From Pseudomonadota bacterium (lineage in GTDB: Bacteria; Pseudomonadota; Alphaproteobacteria; Micavibrionales; UBA2020), in assembly GCA_021849295.1 (NCBI GenBank), contig JAJZTA010000002.1, forward strand, positions 115,989 to 176,199: a stretch of DNA of 60,211 nt, given 5' to 3'. The notes beneath the pieces were generated by a model that saw nothing but the letters and a program-made list of their open reading frames with translations, did not search any database and was not told the DNA's origin. A program made the position numbers and the translations under genes. This document shows, one piece after another, positions 59,693-60,211 of the stretch. The first letter of the stretch is position 1. Each line of letters starts with the position of its first letter.

Positions 59693-60211
59693 TTACCTCT
59701 CATGCAGTGAATCCTCTTTGTACCGCGCCAGCGGGGAGAGGAGATAGTCAAGGATGCTGCGTTTTCCGGTTTTGATCTCGACGGTGACGGCCATGCCGGG
59801 TTCGAGACGGACACGGCGTCCGTGGATGTTCATCCACGGCTTGTCGAGTGCGACATCGGTTGCATAGACCAGCCCTTGCGCCTGTGAATTGTCTCCACTG
59901 GCGTTACTACCGGACGGAGCGCCGTTGCCTTGGGCAGGCGGCGCTTGCTGCACAATCGCGTCCTGCGAGATCGACTGAATTTTGCCGTGCATAAATCCGT
60001 ATTGCGTGAAGTCGAACGTGGCGACCTTGACCGCAGCGCCCTGTCCGACATGCACAAACCCGATATCCTGATTGCGGATCATGGCGCGGACTTCGAGCTT
60101 GCTGCCGGCGGGAACGATTTTCATCAGCGCTTCCGCCGGTGTGACTACGCCGCCGACGGTATGGATCGCCAGCTGCTGCACCGTGCCGGTAACGGGAGCC
60201 GTCAGTGTTTG
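59693..60211 (-). CDS. HlyD/PrtE-type membrane-fusion protein of type I secretion, partial
   Basis: The C-terminal 172 residues of a periplasmic adaptor; the frame is open through the window edge at 60211. It shows the lipoyl-domain return (TLTAPVTGTVQQLAIHTVGG), the beta-barrel (LEVRAMIRNQDIGFVHVGQG), a Gly/Ser/Asn-rich insert, and the family end MNIHGRRVRLEPGMAVTVEI followed by KTGKRSILDYLLSP. This is the usual end of HlyD proteins paired with RTX-toxin or protease exporters, which presumably lie beyond the window. The Gly/Ser/Asn-rich insert in the barrel is unusual. Confidence 0.9.
   Translation of the reverse strand, partial: QTLTAPVTGTVQQLAIHTVGGVVTPAEALMKIVPAGSKLEVRAMIRNQDIGFVHVGQGAAVKVATFDFTQYGFMHGKIQSISQDAIVQQAPPAQGNGAPSGSNASGDNSQAQGLVYATDVALDKPWMNIHGRRVRLEPGMAVTVEIKTGKRSILDYLLSPLARYKEDSLHER

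Noticed and set aside
1-60211. CRISPR arrays, insertion sequences and rRNA genes
   Set aside because: No regularly spaced repeats, no transposase motifs with terminal inverted repeats and no rRNA sequence were noticed.

Overview
The window is about 60 kb of high-GC chromosomal DNA from an alphaproteobacterium. Lineage markers are a PopZ-like (DUF2497) polar organiser, the zinc-ribbon/CpdR - ftsE - ftsX - DUF218 - plsC block, lysA followed by a DUF4175 protein, plant-type glutamate-cysteine ligase beside rsmE and ubiA, the rpiB-glyA-nrdR-nusB run, TrmFO and a ~1,600-residue NAD-glutamate dehydrogenase. The species cannot be fixed from sequence alone; a Micavibrio/Rhodospirillales-like lineage is a guess. 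No rRNA, insertion sequence, integrase or CRISPR array was seen. There is one tRNA (Thr-GGT).

Layout. 1-10,000: a succinoglycan-type (Exo) exopolysaccharide cluster, all on + and mostly with overlapping start/stop codons: exoA-like 3' end, exoM, exoO, a QueC-like PP-loop ATPase, exoQ-like polymerase, galE/exoB, WbaP-type priming transferase, Wza-like lipoprotein, a small Cys-rich secreted protein and a Wzx-like flippase. 10,000-32,500: housekeeping and small unknown genes (membrane protein, DUF1523-like protein with a strong terminator, trmFO, QseBC-like two-component pair, GIY-YIG protein, TPR-methyltransferase, yqeY, greA, gshA, rsmE, ubiA, Nudix, gdh, ahpC-type peroxiredoxin, EamA transporter, lipoprotein, tandem metallophosphoesterases). 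32,600-44,000: tRNA-Thr, M23 endopeptidase, gluQ, a frameshifted HAD phosphatase, GT9 glycosyltransferase behind a near-consensus promoter, popZ, bPH2 protein, Tat-exported DUF882 peptidase, TlpA-like thioredoxin, a 58-residue LptM-like lipoprotein, lysA, DUF4175. 44,000-56,500: DHH phosphoesterase, cpdR-like regulator and zinc-ribbon protein, ftsEX, DUF218, plsC, an ADP-ribose pyrophosphatase/sulfurtransferase/metC operon, nusB-nrdR-glyA-rpiB.

56,500-59,690 is a compact AT-rich island on the - strand. It encodes a stand-alone eukaryotic-type (Hanks) Ser/Thr kinase and, with zero spacing, a 525-residue TPR-like protein. It lies directly downstream of a type I secretion membrane-fusion protein (hlyD/prtE-like, cut by the window end). 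Its far side carries a second, diverged 42-codon remnant of the same hlyD C-terminus. This kinase-TPR cassette is the best candidate here for an undescribed accessory (possibly defence or signalling) system. The QueC-like PP-loop protein and the Cys-rich secreted protein inside the Exo cluster are the next most interesting items.

Start codons were chosen by Shine-Dalgarno match, ATGA-type overlaps and family N-termini; several genes use TTG or GTG. All family calls come from reading motifs by eye, without database searches.
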